DNA of 64,000 bases from Taeniopygia guttata (GCF_048771995.1 NC_133027.1:11094001-11158000), one strand, 5' to 3'. Shown: positions 26,121-38,894, counted from the stretch's first letter. Made by a program: numbers and translations. The notes: generated by a model not told the origin, from the sequence alone.

Positions 26121-26138
26121 GCCCCGGGCAGCCCCGGC

Positions 26139-26486
26139 ATGGCCGCGGCGCTGCCGGCGCTGGCGCTGGGCGCGGGGCTGCTGGTGGCCGCCTGGCGCTG
26201 GCTGCGCGGCGCGGCGCGGCCCGGGCGCGGGGGCTCCATGCGGGGCAAGACCGTCATCATCACCGGCGCCAACAGCGGGCTGGGCCGGGCGGCGGCGGCC
26301 GAGCTGCTGCGGATGCGGGCCCGCGTCATCATGGGCTGCCGCGACCGGGCGCGGGCCGAGCGGGCGGCCCGCGAGATCCGGGCCGAGGTGGGCGAGCGGG
26401 CGGACGGCGCGGGCGAGCTGGTGGTGCGCGAGCTGGACCTGGCCTCGCTGCGCTCCGTGCGCGCCTTCTGCCACCGCGTGCTGCAG
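26139..26486 (+). CDS. RDH14: RDH14 coding exon 1
   Basis: Encodes residues 1-116, phase 0 at donor GTACGG after HRVLQ. It contains the membrane anchor, TGANSGLG and the [13 protein letters not shown] segment that follows the second strand. It is about 80 percent GC by eye, with codon use shifted to G/C at third positions, in contrast to exon 2. Confidence 0.95.
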
Positions 26487-29400
26487 GTACGGCACTGCCC
26501 GGCACGGCCCGGCACGGCGGGCACGGAGGGCACGGAGGGCACGGGCTGCGCCCTGCCGGCGGCGGCCTCCGCGCTCCGCCGTGCCGCCCGGGCTCCGTGC
26601 GGGCTGGACAGGCAGCTTCTGCTGCCGGCAGAGCGCCCCGGGCGCTGGGGAGGTCGCTGAGGTCACCGCAGGGTTTGGGAAGAGGATGGAAGCAAGCTGG
26701 CCGTCAGTTAGCTCCTGGAAGCATCAGTTTCGTGATAGTTTGGTCTGTTTTGGTTTAAAATATTCTAGATCCTTTCCGGGAAGGAAATGCTTGTTTCTGT
26801 GTGAGATAAATTAATTTCTTCATTTTTTTCTGAATTAACTAGCTTAACTTTTGGTGGTTTAAATTAGTGTTACAGCTCAGCTTTGCCAGCAGAAAAATAA
26901 AAGTTGTCAGATGCGCTGCTGACGTGCTCCAGACATCCTTCTTAGGTTGTATCCCCACAAGGATTTAAATCTCTCACCCACCACCAGCAGAATCTAGTCA
27001 ATAGGCATTTTTAAATATATAAATTTTTTTCAGATTCCCTGAAAACTTGAGTTTAAGGAGAATGGGGAACATCCAGTTACTTTGCCTGATGAAAATGCCA
27101 CTGAATTCGTAGAGCAGAGAGAAGTACTGTTGGAGGCAATCTTTCATTCCCACCAAAAGCATCTTTTGGGACTTTGATCTCACCACATCTAGCTACTCAA
27201 GTCATGAGACATGAAGTCATGAGAAGCCAGGCTTAATAAATTCTGCTGCTGCTCAGGGATTTGTTAAGTACTTAAAAGATACTCAGACCCTGTTGTAAGA
27301 GGGGAAGAAAATAGGGACTGTATTATATTAATTTTAAAACTGCTTTTCTAAAAGTCAAGTGTCAAGTTTTAAGTCCTCTAGTGGGACACTTTGTAGTCTA
27401 TGTATATATGTGAATCCAGTGATAAAGTCTAATCATGTTTTAGTGCTGTGGGAAAACCTGCATTAATGAAAGGATATAAAATTAGTGTAATAAGCACAAA
27501 TTAATCAGAGTGGCTCTTAAGTGAGAAATAGATAAAGGAAAAGAGAGTGTGCTGTCTTCAGAGAACTGCTGATGCATTATAACTTGAATGACAAGGGATG
27601 CAAGCTCAAGAGATCTTTCAAGAACTTTTCCACCCAAGGTTACGTGATTTACCATCCCTATTTTTGAGTCCTTTTTGGAGCTGTTATTTAGGGATTTCTT
27701 TGGGGGTTCTTGTGGTTTTTTGTTTGACATAAAGAAGATATAAACATCGTCAGGATGGAGAGACAAGTGCACTCCCCACTGCTTAGCCTTATTTGTGGGA
27801 GCTTTACTTTGCATGACTGAAAGTGATGATATCTCTCACTCCTTAGTCTCACTGAAAAAAAAATAAAAGGCTGAAGTATTAAAGGGTTCCATGGGAAAAT
27901 GGAGAAAGTGAAAGTGAGCTTAGGGGCTGCAGGGAATAGCACTGCCCATCAATGCAATGTTTTGTGCATTCTGCTGCCCTCAGTTGTAGTAGCTGCCTTC
28001 TTGGCACTGATCACATACCTCTAGGTTATTACAAGTAGGAATTTCACAGAATAGCACATGTGGAGGTCTTGCTTCTTGAAGTGTTAAGTCTTTCAAAATA
28101 AATCCTCCCATCAGATATTTTTCTCTAAAGAAGAAAGAAGGATCACTTCAGTGAGCAGATCTGCAGTCAGTACTTCTTCGCCCCTGTCCTGATTCAGTGA
28201 TAGTGACTGACCCTTGTGCCACTTTGGGTGAAGAGGAGAAGTGAGTTTGGTGCTCTTTGGATCATGTCTTTGGGACCCAGTTATATGAAACACTGAGCAG
28301 CCACAAGTTCCACGGAAGTCAGTCTGAGATTGAAGTACTTGAAGTTTTGAGTGATCAGATGCCAGCACCTTTAACTGAATGCCAAGTGCAGATTTGGGGT
28401 TTGTTCTTTGTATCTTTGCTGCTAATGGCAGTGAAGTAAAAGGGAAATGGTGCAGAATTCATTTATGAGGCTCTCTATTTTTATCATAAAAATGGTCCAA
28501 GATTGTCTTGGCTTGTCTTCCAGTCCCTGCATTGGCTCTAAAGAATTAAAAGCAAAGGAAACTCCCAATGCTCTTAGAGAAAATGAATACCTTTGCCTCT
28601 GATTCATGCAAGCATAAATTGTGCTTTCACAGTCTTTTGTTAGAGGTGAGTAAGAGTGTTGAATTCGGAGCTTATTTATGCAGCATCCTTTAATTTGTTT
28701 TTTGGGTTTTTTTAATAACATTTTGGGGTAAATTGGAGAGCTCTTAATTTCTGAGTGGATTCTGGATCATGAAGTGTATGATGCATATATCTAAATCATC
28801 AATGCAATCTCTCTGTTAATTACTTATATCTTCTGATCCTGGAGAGTGTAACATACATCCTTTAGTCTGATTTAGTCAAATCTCAAGTACCGAGCACCAT
28901 AGAACCTCTGTTCCTTAGTTCCTGAGTAGACCCTATTGGACTTGAATTACATGAAACGTGAGTGTTACTTTTCTATGAGCACTGCTCCGCAGTTCTCACC
29001 CAGAAGCAGAGTGATGTATACTGGTTTTAAAGTAAGACAAGTTTAAAATAATGAAAATATTATTTGGCAGAGTTTTTCGTATCATCCCAGTGAGATGATG
29101 GGTCTACAGTGTAATGGTTCCTCTTCAGCCCTGAGGTTAATTCCTTGTGCTAACACCTTGTGTTCCATGCTCACGTGTCTTTTGCACAATAGATCCCTCT
29201 TCTGTAACAAAGATTTGCCATAAATTGATGTGTGTCGTCTTGCAGTGCAAAATACAGGTTGCTTTTTAAAAAGGAAAAAAATTAATCACAAAAGTAATTT
29301 ATCACTGAATTGCTGTAGAAAAACCTGCTCTTGGAGAAGCCAGTAGTTGTGTTCTTTGCCTGCATTAGAAGTTGATACAGACCTACTCCCAGGTATTTGC

Positions 29401-30233
29401 ATCCTACTGGGGTCATGTGCACAGTTTGGTGGTAGTTCAACTTAAAGGTGTTTTTTTTTTTCCAGCAATGCTTTAAAAGATTGTCAAAAAGTTATAATTC
29501 AGAAAACTAGAAATGAAATTATTCTTTTAACAATGCCCAGTGAGAAACTGAAGCATAATAATGTTATACATGGGACTTCTAAACCTGAATGATTTTTTTT
29601 CTTTCCTCTTTAAAGGAAGAGTCAAGGCTGGATGTTCTGATAAATAATGCAGGGATATTCCAGTGTCCATATATGAAGACAGAGGATGGTTTTGAGATGC
29701 AATTTGGTGTAAACCACTTGGGCCACTTCTTGCTCACCAACCTTCTTCTGGGCCTCCTCAAAAATTCTGCCCCAAGCAGAATCGTTGTAGTGTCGTCAAA
29801 GCTTTACAAATATGGAGAGATCAACTTTGAAGACTTGAACAGTGAAATAAGCTACAATAAAAGCTTTTGTTACAGCCGAAGTAAACTGGCTAACATATTG
29901 TTTGCCAGGGAGCTGGCCCGTCGGTTGGAGGGGACCGGAGTCACCGTCAACTCCCTTCATCCTGGGATTGTCAGAACAAATCTGGGCAGACATGTGAATA
30001 TTCCTTTGCTGGCCAAACCTCTCTTCAACTTGGTATCGTGGGCTTTCTTCAAAACGCCTCTGGAAGGAGCCCAGACATCTATTTATTTGGCCTCTTCTCC
30101 TGACGTCGAAGGCGTGTCAGGAAAGTATTTTGGAGACTGCAAAGAGGAAGAACTTCTGCCCAAAGCTATGGATGACTTGGTTGCAAGAAAATTGTGGGAT
30201 ATCAGTGAAGTCATGGTTGGCTTACTGAAGTAA
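26139..30233 (+). CDS. RDH14: RDH14, retinol dehydrogenase 14 (two coding exons)
   Basis: The product is a short-chain dehydrogenase/reductase of the RDH11-14 group that interconverts retinol and retinal with NADP(H), anchored in an intracellular membrane. Joining 26139-26486 and 29616-30233 gives 321 residues. Residues 2-22 form a hydrophobic anchor. TGANSGLG at 42-49 is the dinucleotide-binding glycine motif, NNAG at 126-129 stabilises the fold, S176/S177 hold the catalytic serine, and YSRSK (Y202, K206) is the catalytic pair. HPGIVRTNL follows at 231-239. The C-terminus ([10 protein letters not shown]) is as I recall the human protein, which is 336 residues; the bird exon 1 is shorter in the variable segment before [10 protein letters not shown]. 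The start is the first ATG in the frame, with GGC before it and G at +4. Confidence 0.96.
26487..29615 (+). other. RDH14: RDH14 intron 1
   Basis: An intron of 3129 bases that begins GTACGG and ends at TTTAAAG with a T-rich run upstream. Its first 180 bases belong to the CpG island and include a GC-rich minisatellite; the rest is AT-rich with no extra exon visible. Confidence 0.9.
26491..26543 (+). repeat. 10-11 bp GC-rich minisatellite
   Basis: About five imperfect units of GGCACGG(C/A)GG directly after the RDH14 exon 1 donor. It is short and lies within the CpG island. Confidence 0.75.
29616..30233 (+). CDS. RDH14: RDH14 coding exon 2 (last)
   Basis: Encodes residues 117-321 and the stop TAA. 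It opens with [13 protein letters not shown], continues through the substrate-side block [20 protein letters not shown] and the YSRSK active site, and ends with [11 protein letters not shown]. The stop codon sits inside a GTAAGT donor-like hexamer. Confidence 0.97.
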   Translation, partial: EESRLDVLINNAGIFQCPYMKTEDGFEMQFGVNHLGHFLLTNLLLGLLKNSAPSRIVVVSSKLYKYGEINFEDLNSEISYNKSFCYSRSKLANILFARELARRLEGTGVTVNSLHPGIVRTNLGRHVNIPLLAKPLFNLVSWAFFKTPLEGAQTSIYLASSPDVEGVSGKYFGDCKEEELLPKAMDDLVARKLWDISEVMVGLLK

Positions 30234-31065
30234 GTGCCAGGGAGTGTCTGCAAAAAAGAATGCAGATAGCTGTGCAGTGCATTTTGGCAGCAGTGAAATT
30301 CTCACTATTCTGTGGGAATACAGAATTTTGCTAAGTAAGTATGAAATAAGAGAGTGATTTATTTTGGAACTCGGTTTTGAAATGAAAGACAATCTTCAAG
30401 AGACAGAGGCATTCAGAAAAATTTAAGAAGAATTTGTGGGTGTGAATAGAATTTCTAGGTAAATCTGCTTAGAAACTCATATTTTACAAACAAAAATTAA
30501 GCAGAAGTTTGTTTTGCAATATATAAGCTTTTTTGTCAATACATGTCTTGCTGGACAATGCTGGGTACTGATGGTGAAACACTTCTGTAAAAAAATATTT
30601 GAAAATAAGTCTTAGTAATCTTTTTTTTGAGCCATCACAATGACAAATGGAATTAAGAATTTTCCTGATATCTTGCACTGTAATTGTTGAGGCCTCTGAG
30701 TGCCTTTCAAAGGCTTGTCAGCTGCATGGTTCAGTGAACAAAATCGTTGAGCCATGTGCAGTTTTGCTGTGAAGCACAAAGTCAGCTATTTTGTGATGTT
30801 GCTGCTGTTCATGGTTGTGCAAGTTGTATTTTTATTTTCACATGTGTGGAACTTGCTGTTTCTTGAAACCTTGGGTTTCATTAAAAGGGTAGTTGCAAAA
30901 TGTATAATGGTCTTGATAGGGCTTTGCATGGCATGAACTGTGTAAGAACTCATGCAAATTAGACTGAAGAGAATGAGCTTCTCAGTGTGTTTGGCTTGAC
31001 TGATGGCACTTTAACTCAGTAATGAGGTTCCATAAATGTCTCATACAGCTGACTGAATATTCTTT

Positions 31066-31071
31066 AATAAA
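31066..31071 (+). promoter_or_regulatory. RDH14: Poly-A signal, RDH14
   Basis: AATAAA about 830 bases after the stop, followed within 40 bases by a TTCTTTTATTGTG stretch that fits a downstream U/GU-rich element. Confidence 0.6.
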
Positions 31072-31216
31072 ATCTTTCAAAAAGAAGACATAGCATTCAT
31101 TCTTTTATTGTGGGAAATGTATCAGAAGCCAGCAGTCTTCGGAGAGTAGCCTTGTTTCAAAGCAGAAGATGAACCCATGTGTTGGTTTAGGGAGCCTGTG
31201 CTGTGGGGTTGGTAGA

Positions 31217-31222
31217 AATAAA
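31217..31222 (+). promoter_or_regulatory. RDH14: Second poly-A signal candidate, RDH14
   Basis: AATAAA 150 bases beyond the first candidate, followed by TGAGTATTGTGTG. It may give a slightly longer 3' UTR. Confidence 0.4.
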
Positions 31223-33685
31223 ATGGGCTTCAATTAAATACATGAGTATTGTGTGAATCTGTACTGATTTTTTTTTAATTCATACAATTTATTATTTCAT
31301 ATTGACATTTATGCCTTTTTGTTTTGGTCTACATTATTGAAAGGTTCTAGTAGTTAGGATATATAGTATAAATATGGAAGAATGGTTTAGAGTGATCTCT
31401 CTTACTCAAAGGAAGTAGAATCAATAATAAATGATGTATTCAATAATTCCTTAGTTATAAATACATCAGTTCTGCACTTCATGTGGTGACCTACTAAATT
31501 TTTTTAATTCTTTCTCTGATTGTATACTCGGACTCTCAGCATACTTTAGCTTTTGCACAGTGGAGTGGATTTGATCTTGCCTTCCTGTTTCCCAGCAAGA
31601 GTCTATACTGGGCAAGTGACATGGGTGGGGCAGAAAGCAGCATTCCAGAAAATCAGAAGGCAAGCTACAAAGCAGAGCAGGTTTGTAAGATCATTTAACA
31701 GGTTGAACTTTGCACTGCTCACTGTAAGGCAAGGTTTAGAGGTGGATGTGTTGTCAAAGCACACTGTGAGTGTTGAACAGAGTTCTCTAAGTGATGCAGA
31801 GGGAGTTGTGCTACACACTTAAAGAAGTCCAGCTTTGATCTTCAGTGATGTATTTCATGTTAATTTTAAACACTTGTAAATGACTTCAAGCAGTGCCTTT
31901 AACAGGCAGCTGAAGAATAAAGACTTCATTAACTTCTCTGTAAAGAATTAGAGAGAAGATGAGCCAAAGTTGGGTTTGTGTTTCAATACTACTGTAGCAA
32001 TTCTAAAGAAATACTACTGCACTGTTCCTGTGCTGAAATGTGTGTACACCTTTTGCAAGGAAAGCCTTGGATGCCAAGGTGGGCAATGGAGAGGATGATT
32101 ATCCTCGAAATACTGCAGTAAGGAACTGCACTGAAACTGCCTGAAGAGCAAAAATATGTAATTTTCAGACTGACTGACCTACATAGGATGTGCACTTGCC
32201 TTCAAGACAGCAAAGATGGATTCATACTGAAATAGGAGATGCAGAATAGGAAGTCCTAGTTGTGTGTAGCAGGCCATACTTCATACATCTACCATGTACT
32301 TATTTTTGTTATTTTGAAACATTTTTTAAATAAGAGCCATTGTCAGAAAGGGATTACATTCCTGTAATCATAACTAGATTACAGCCTCATTCCAGAGTAG
32401 ACTAATCTTTAATGGACCCTTAATGGAGGATGAATATTACCTGAAAACAATTTGAAAGGATGGATTTTTGAAAAAATGGGCCTTTTTCAACATATTGATA
32501 TATGTAAAATTTATTGCTTTCAAGGTTGGATGTCATTTAACTGGTGTGTACTAGAAAGCTTTGATTACTCTCTTGAGGCTACCATGAATGTTTCTGTATA
32601 GGATGCCTTTTTTATTCTAGTAGCATCCAGGAGCTAGAGACCTCACAGGTCAACAGATCTGCAAAAGCTAAGTGCAAAACCAAAGAGCCCTTATTTCAGC
32701 AAACAGTAATGCTCAGTCTAGGTAAGAATGAAATGTTTTGGCTAAGGAAGCGTCCTCCTCTTCTCCCCTCTCCCCTCCCTTCCAGTAAACTCAGGTGTAT
32801 GTGTATGATTTGAGGACTGTGGGCTGAATGTCTCCTCTTGGAGCTGGTAGTACACAAAGAGATCAGCACCTTCTCATTTGCCCCCAGTGTAGCAGTGCCT
32901 CCAGAATGACATGGCAAGCTCTCTTTATTGCTGTTGTATAAGCAATTTGTATAGAGAGCATGCAGCTGAAAATGTTGTGTTCCAGTTGCCTTCTTTCACC
33001 GTCACCACTATTTGAGCACTCCTATCCTTGAATTAAACTTGGTTCCTGTGAAGAATTAAAGTCTTTAAAAGAAGGGTGAAAGAGGAAGGCAGTGACCAGG
33101 GGTATCAGGCAAAGCCTGTGGAAATGCAGCTTTCATTGACAGGACACTGACAACATAGCTGGCAAGTACATTATAGGTATGGAAGTACAAATATCTAATC
33201 ACCTGCAGATACGTAGATACAGTTAAGAAAGCCACAGCTGAGTTTAAGATCTTACTGAAGTTTCTGATAAACATAAATGTTAAAAAGCTTTTTCAAACAC
33301 AAAATGTACCTTCAACTTTCTTTGGTCAATGGTTGAATTTGAATGTTAAGTTTTGAGTCCATGAGCAGTGTTGAGCCAGCACTTCGTATCTGTGCCCAGG
33401 GGATTTGAAAATAGGCTGGGACATGTCTAGGGCACAGTGACTCCTGAGAACATATTCCCTGCCCCTTTTGCTTTTCCAGGGAGAGTGCCTCTAATAGCTG
33501 AGAGGTGGAGAGCCACAGCAGGGCTTAACTGCCTAAATGCAGACTTTCCCAGTGAAGTTTTGGCCAGTGTCAGCAGGGTATCCAAGTGGCCCCATTCCAC
33601 AGTGGTCGCATTTTGTATGGCAACGTCATCGCACACTGACTGCATTCTAAAAGGCTGGGATCAGAACTGGCATTTTAAGGGGTGG

Positions 33686-33712
33686 TGTGTGTGTCTCTGT
33701 GTGTGTGCAGAC
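33686..33712. repeat. TG-rich microsatellite
   Basis: Two short (TG)n runs split by a TCTC interruption. Confidence 0.8.
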
Positions 33713-36700
33713 ACGTGTGTAGGTGCAATTTAATCTCACAGTTTTAAAGGAAAAACAGGAAGAGCTGTCAGTGATGTACCAAGGAGCTGAGGTATATCAA
33801 GGACAGTGGGTTGTTAGCACGGGAACGTCACCTGCCGCTGTGCTGCTCTGGTGTGTGATGAGGCATTGGGCTGGAGACAGAGAAGTGGGGCTTGAGGCTC
33901 AGTGTTGAGCTCAACTGCTTGGAGCCACATCCAGGTATACAGTCTGGAGAACACTCAGAGGTGAGGGTAGGAAACATCTCTGTGCAATGGTCAAGAGAAA
34001 CAGGCTTCAAGTATCTTATTTCTAACTGTTTCACTGTAATCCATTCACCTTTGGCTGTGGTGCTCTTGAAAGTACCTGTAATAACCAACTTCCCTCATGG
34101 ACCGACCAAGAATTTAAGAAAGAAAAATTGAAAAAAATTCGTTTTTATTTTTTTAAACTTTATTTTGATTCTAAATTGCAGGCCCTAGCTATGAGCCAGC
34201 TCTCTGTGCACACATGTATGTATTATAGCTGAGGTTTCTGCAAGCAAACTAAATTGAAGTTGCATGTATTCATTTTATATGCCCCATCTGTTTAAGCCAA
34301 GGGAGACTTACTTGCTTTTTAAAAAGCACTCTGAATCTGTCACCAATTTACCTTCCTTACCTTGCCACAAAGGCCAACATCTAACCCCAGGCAGAGGGAC
34401 AGCTCTGCTCTTTCAGTTGCTCCAGTCAACACAGTAGGCAAGCTTATAAACCCAGTGGGGGTTCTCCAGTAAAAATTCCCCATCTTAATGAGATAAACGT
34501 TCAGTTTTTCCATGATGCAATAAAACCAGAAGTATTAAAACTCTCCTCTTTTCAGCAGTTGCCTGGTTTGCCTAAGCTTGCTGCTAAGTGAATGCTTCAC
34601 AGGCTCCAAAGCCTGAGCCGTGTGAATGTGTGGCATGATTATGCTTTTGCTGAAAAATGTGGATAATTCCCACTTCAAACAGACTTAATTTCTTTTCACC
34701 TAAGGCTATAAACAAAATAAACAACTTGCAAGAGTCATACAAATAACTTTAAAATTGAAGGCCTGTTCCCTTTTCACATAACTTTTTCCAAACGAATCAT
34801 TTAGAGAGTAATTGACTTGCAAAACAATCCAGGAGGCCTCCACAGTTGAATTATTATTTTTGATCTGTCCCAGAATGGTGCTGCTATTTCTCATAACAGA
34901 AAATGACAGGCTCCCTCTAGACTTTTTACTTACAGCTTTAGCTTCCACTAGCAGCCTCACACCTGTTGTAACTGGATTCAGATCAGAGAAATTAATTAGA
35001 AAACTTAATTAATTCCAAATGTCCTGTGTGACATGGGGAAAGGAATGCTTTCCTAATTGCCCTTTTTGAGGGAAGCCTGGCACAATGACTACCAAAGAAG
35101 GTTTAGAGCCCTTTCTTTCCACATTTAAGAATGATTGCTTCAGGTAATGTGGAGGAAACTTAGTTAATCTGCATAAGGAAAATATTGATAACTTATTTGC
35201 CATGAAAGACTCAGGAGGCCATCAGGTGCTTCAATCACTTTATCAGGGTCCTGAGAAAGTGACAGCTTTTCTTGCTATCTGCTTCTTGGGCAAAATAAGC
35301 AATCTGGAATCATGATCCCACTAGAAGCACTGGGAATCAGACATCTAAATATTTTTGCTGATCTTGGCTTTAGGTTTGGGCAGTAGGACCCTTACAGCCA
35401 GATGGATGATGATTATTTTAAGCTTGATGAATGAGACCTTATGCGCTCCTGTGGATGTATGGCATTTTAAAAGAAATACTTCATAAATTGTGAAATTAGG
35501 AGGGTGGGATGGTGGTGGCAATAGCAGTGCTAAGCATATATTAAATATCCTGCAACATTCTACAGAAAGGTGCGTTTTTTCCCCAAATAAATGTCAGCTC
35601 ATTGTTGCAGTTGTTGGAATGGCTGCCAGTCCAGTCACCTGGACTGCAGTCTGATGATGACTGATGTTACTTGAGTTTAGCTAAGTCCTATTGCAACCTT
35701 CCCCAACAGGAGGTCGGTGTCCTGGGCCCTCCTAATTCCCAGCATGACCATGAGCTCTCCAAATGCCATCTGCCTTGGAGACAAGCAATGCCAGGGTCCT
35801 TCTAGATGCTTCCAGAAAGGGGTCATGAGCAGCATCTGAAAAATGACAGGTGACACACCTGGAGGCAGAGAACCAACACGCACTGCAACAAGTAGTTTTG
35901 GTTTATAGACTTATTTATACTTATACTTTTAGTTTATATACTTATTTACAGGCAGAAATGCCTTCTCCAGTGTACATGGATAGGGGTTTTAGGCTTCAGG
36001 CTTCCCTGAAGGCCTCTATATGCAGCTCTGTAGCTCTATCCCATGTGTAAAGCATAGTAAATTGAAAATTGTTTCAGTACAACCAACCCATTTGCTACTC
36101 TGCAGGGCTGAGATCCTACAGGTCCAGTAAAAATGATTGATAGTTCTAGTCGACACCTCACCTGACTTTGAAAATATTAATATTTGCGAAGAGACTAGAG
36201 CTTCATTTTCCTTCAGTCTGCCCTCCTCAAAATCTGCAGAGTCCTAGATGTGTCTCAGAAGAACCACCACAGATAGGGAAATAAAAATAAGATTGCTTTG
36301 TGGAGGCTTTTTGTCCATAAAATTTTGCTGTTTGCAGAAAATTTTAAAAAAAATCTTATTTTATATAGCAAGTTGTATTACGAAATAATTGTATTAGCAT
36401 AGCTAAGACTGGGGTCTTGGGCCAGTAGAACAGACTAAGAAATAGCAAGCTCATCTGTAGTCACAAAAGAGGCAACTTGAATACTCAAAAGGAATAATTG
36501 GAAAAATTTTGATTACAGTTATGTAGTTTCTGAATTTGGGTTTTTGGAGGGGTTCTGTTTGTTTGATTCTACATACATGCTATTTTTATTAAAAGGGTTA
36601 AAACTGTATAAAATATGAAAACATCCATGTTTCAACAAAGAGGCACAGTTCTTCACTGTGGAAAACCCATAAAATGACAGGAAATGTGGTAGGTGTTCAT

Positions 36701-36881
36701 TTTTAGGGGTTCTGTTGACAGAAGTTGATGAATGAAAATATAGTATTTCATTTTTGCCTTTTGTTCAGTAAATAGCATGGAATTTTGATGCTGCCTAGAG
36801 GGACAGCTTTGTACTACGGTGGTCTAAACTGGGATTTTTTCATTAATGTAACTCAATCAGAGTAGATGGGGGTTTTTTCTG

Positions 36882-36906
36882 TTTTTTTTTTAATTTTTTT
36901 TTTTTT
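36882..36906. repeat. Poly-T tract, interrupted
   Basis: Two T-runs separated by AA, 25 bases in all, followed by AGG. Confidence 0.8.
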
Positions 36907-37500
36907 AGGAAAAAGCTGAAGTCAAAGAGAAGACCAAGAAAAAAGCACCACAAAGTTTATCTTTTACTCATCTGGAAGAGTTTATTTTAAACACAGAACA
37001 TTGTTTGCTGCTGTGGAAATGAAAGTGAGAGAGTTGCAGCTTTCTTCCAGTGCCATCTGGCAGATGATTTACTTGCGTATGGTATTCACTAATCCAAATA
37101 ACCCTGTGTGTGGTAGCATTGTCTCTGTTCTGATCATGCAGCTGAGTTGGCTGAACCCTACATGGCTCACACAAGGCTATCAACAGCACAGTACAATAGG
37201 TTGTTTAAAATTAGAACAGCATTATGGAAAGGGATGTGCCAAATTCATTGTGCCTTTACCTATATTAAGCATTTTCCTTGAGTTTGATGTTTCCTTTTCA
37301 TTCTCTTCGTGGTTTTATTCACACCAGATCTACTTGGGCTTTAGCCCATTTATTTCAACACTTACATATAGCTCAGATGGGACCAGAGTGGTGAGCATCC
37401 AGCCCTAAGATGGTATCTTTGTCCTGATGGTAATTGTATTTTCTCCTGTAAGGTCCTTTCTCAGCCTCATGAAACTTTTATTTCTGCTGGGAAAGAAAGC

Positions 37501-37517
37501 TTTTTTTTTTTTTTTTT
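37501..37517. repeat. Poly-T tract (17 T)
   Basis: Uninterrupted T17 in intergenic DNA. Confidence 0.8.
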
Positions 37518-38894
37518 AGCAGGACAGCTGTATGATGTAACCAGTAGTTTTGTTGTTAAGGAATTCTCCCAGTTCTTAACCTGAGCCAAAATTCTCTCCA
37601 GATCAGGATATTTCCATTTTATCAGGCAACAGATCTAGCTTCTTCATTATTATATTAATATTAGTCTGCTTCCTCTTGCTGTAATAGAAAAGAAAGACCC
37701 TTTAATAGCTATATCTGGAAGTAAAATAACCCGGGGATTATGCCTTGAGAAGCAAACCCCAAACTGTGAATGAATAGAAGCATTCCCTTATATCTTTTGT
37801 TTAAATTCTAAGGAGAGATGGGTATTCTGATACTCTTCTATGCTCGAGATAATATAATGTCTCCTCAATGTATTCTGACTGAGTTTTCCACAGTGCCTAA
37901 CTCTATGTGCATAATAGGTTTCTTATTTTGGATTGAAATTCTGCTCTCTGGTCTGAAGTTCTAAAATATAAATATTGAGTGTACCTTATTTTTAGTCACT
38001 TCTGGCTTTTAATTGGATCTGGCCTTGATAGGTCGCTTCAAATAGTTAATTCTGTGGTTCCATTTGCAGTTGAATAGTTTGTTAATTGTGGATTTTCCTC
38101 AGAAATCAATCAATATAACACATATGTGAAATTAAAATACACATAGAAGATAAGGAAATAATTGAGAGCTCAGCTCTTTTCCTGCAAAGCAGTTGACACT
38201 TTGAACTCATTGGCTGCATCTGTATTACTGGGCATTTATTGCCAGAATAAATAGTTTCCTTGATCACAGGTTGACAGGGATAGTTGGGCAATGTTCATGT
38301 TGCCATATCCTGTTCTCTCCCAGAAGATGTGTAGGTGCATCCAGACTGCTTGCTGGGAGTGTCCTTGGCCCATGCTGACTCCTGAATGATGCAAGGAGTT
38401 ATTTTGAAAACTATTAGTTAGCCAGAGCCAAAATTGTGCCAGGAACTGCCAGAACCGTTGAACAGCACTGATGATCGAATTTCAGTGCTTGGGCTGGTGC
38501 CCTGTAACTCCTTAATGGAGTGCAATAAGCCTAGCCAAAAATGCCCTTCTTCCTTCAAATGTTAATAGATAAAAGTGATTTTTTTCAATTTATATCCATG
38601 ACATTCAGAGACTGGTCTAAAAAGCTGAACCATATTTTCTCTTAATAATTTTATAGTGTGAAAATTCCACTGACTTTGCTGCAATTTCTATGGACTGACC
38701 CTGTAAACACATGGGAAATTGGTATTATTAACATCACTATGTCATCATGCTTTATTCGTTTCCAATTTTGTAACAATAGTCTGATCTCTTGGAATTGTAT
38801 CTGCTATCACAGTATTGGACTATGGAAACCTTATTTTATCAAAATGTGTTATTCTTGGACTAGAATGCAGAGTTATGCCATTTCATTTTATAGA

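Larger units (their letters stand above)
25850..26660. promoter_or_regulatory. RDH14: CpG island / promoter of RDH14
   Basis: Extremely GC- and CpG-rich segment covering the 5' UTR, all of coding exon 1 and the first part of intron 1, with sharp return to AT-rich DNA after about 26,700. It includes the 63-bp tandem repeat that abuts the start codon. No TATA box is evident. Confidence 0.8.
30234..31250 (+). other. RDH14: RDH14 3' UTR (estimated)
   Basis: AT-rich DNA from the stop to the poly-A signals at 31,066 and 31,217. The end is inferred from those signals. Confidence 0.6.
31251..38890. other. Intergenic DNA downstream of RDH14, no gene seen
   Basis: AT-rich with scattered short open frames and no recognisable protein. 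It includes a TG-rich microsatellite near 33,686-33,712, T-rich tracts at 36,882-36,906 and 37,501-37,517, and a block near 34,460-35,020 rich in TAATTA-type words. The longest frame (37,001-37,408, 135 codons) has no family resemblance. Confidence 0.65.

Noticed and set aside
25739-26814. Several 250-339 codon open frames on both strands over the RDH14 CpG island
   Set aside because: They arise from GC-rich sequence and the 63-bp repeat. Only the frame starting at 26139 matches RDH14, and the in-frame upstream part lacks an ATG.
37001-37408. 135-codon open frame
   Set aside because: No family resemblance and an AT-rich random-like composition.
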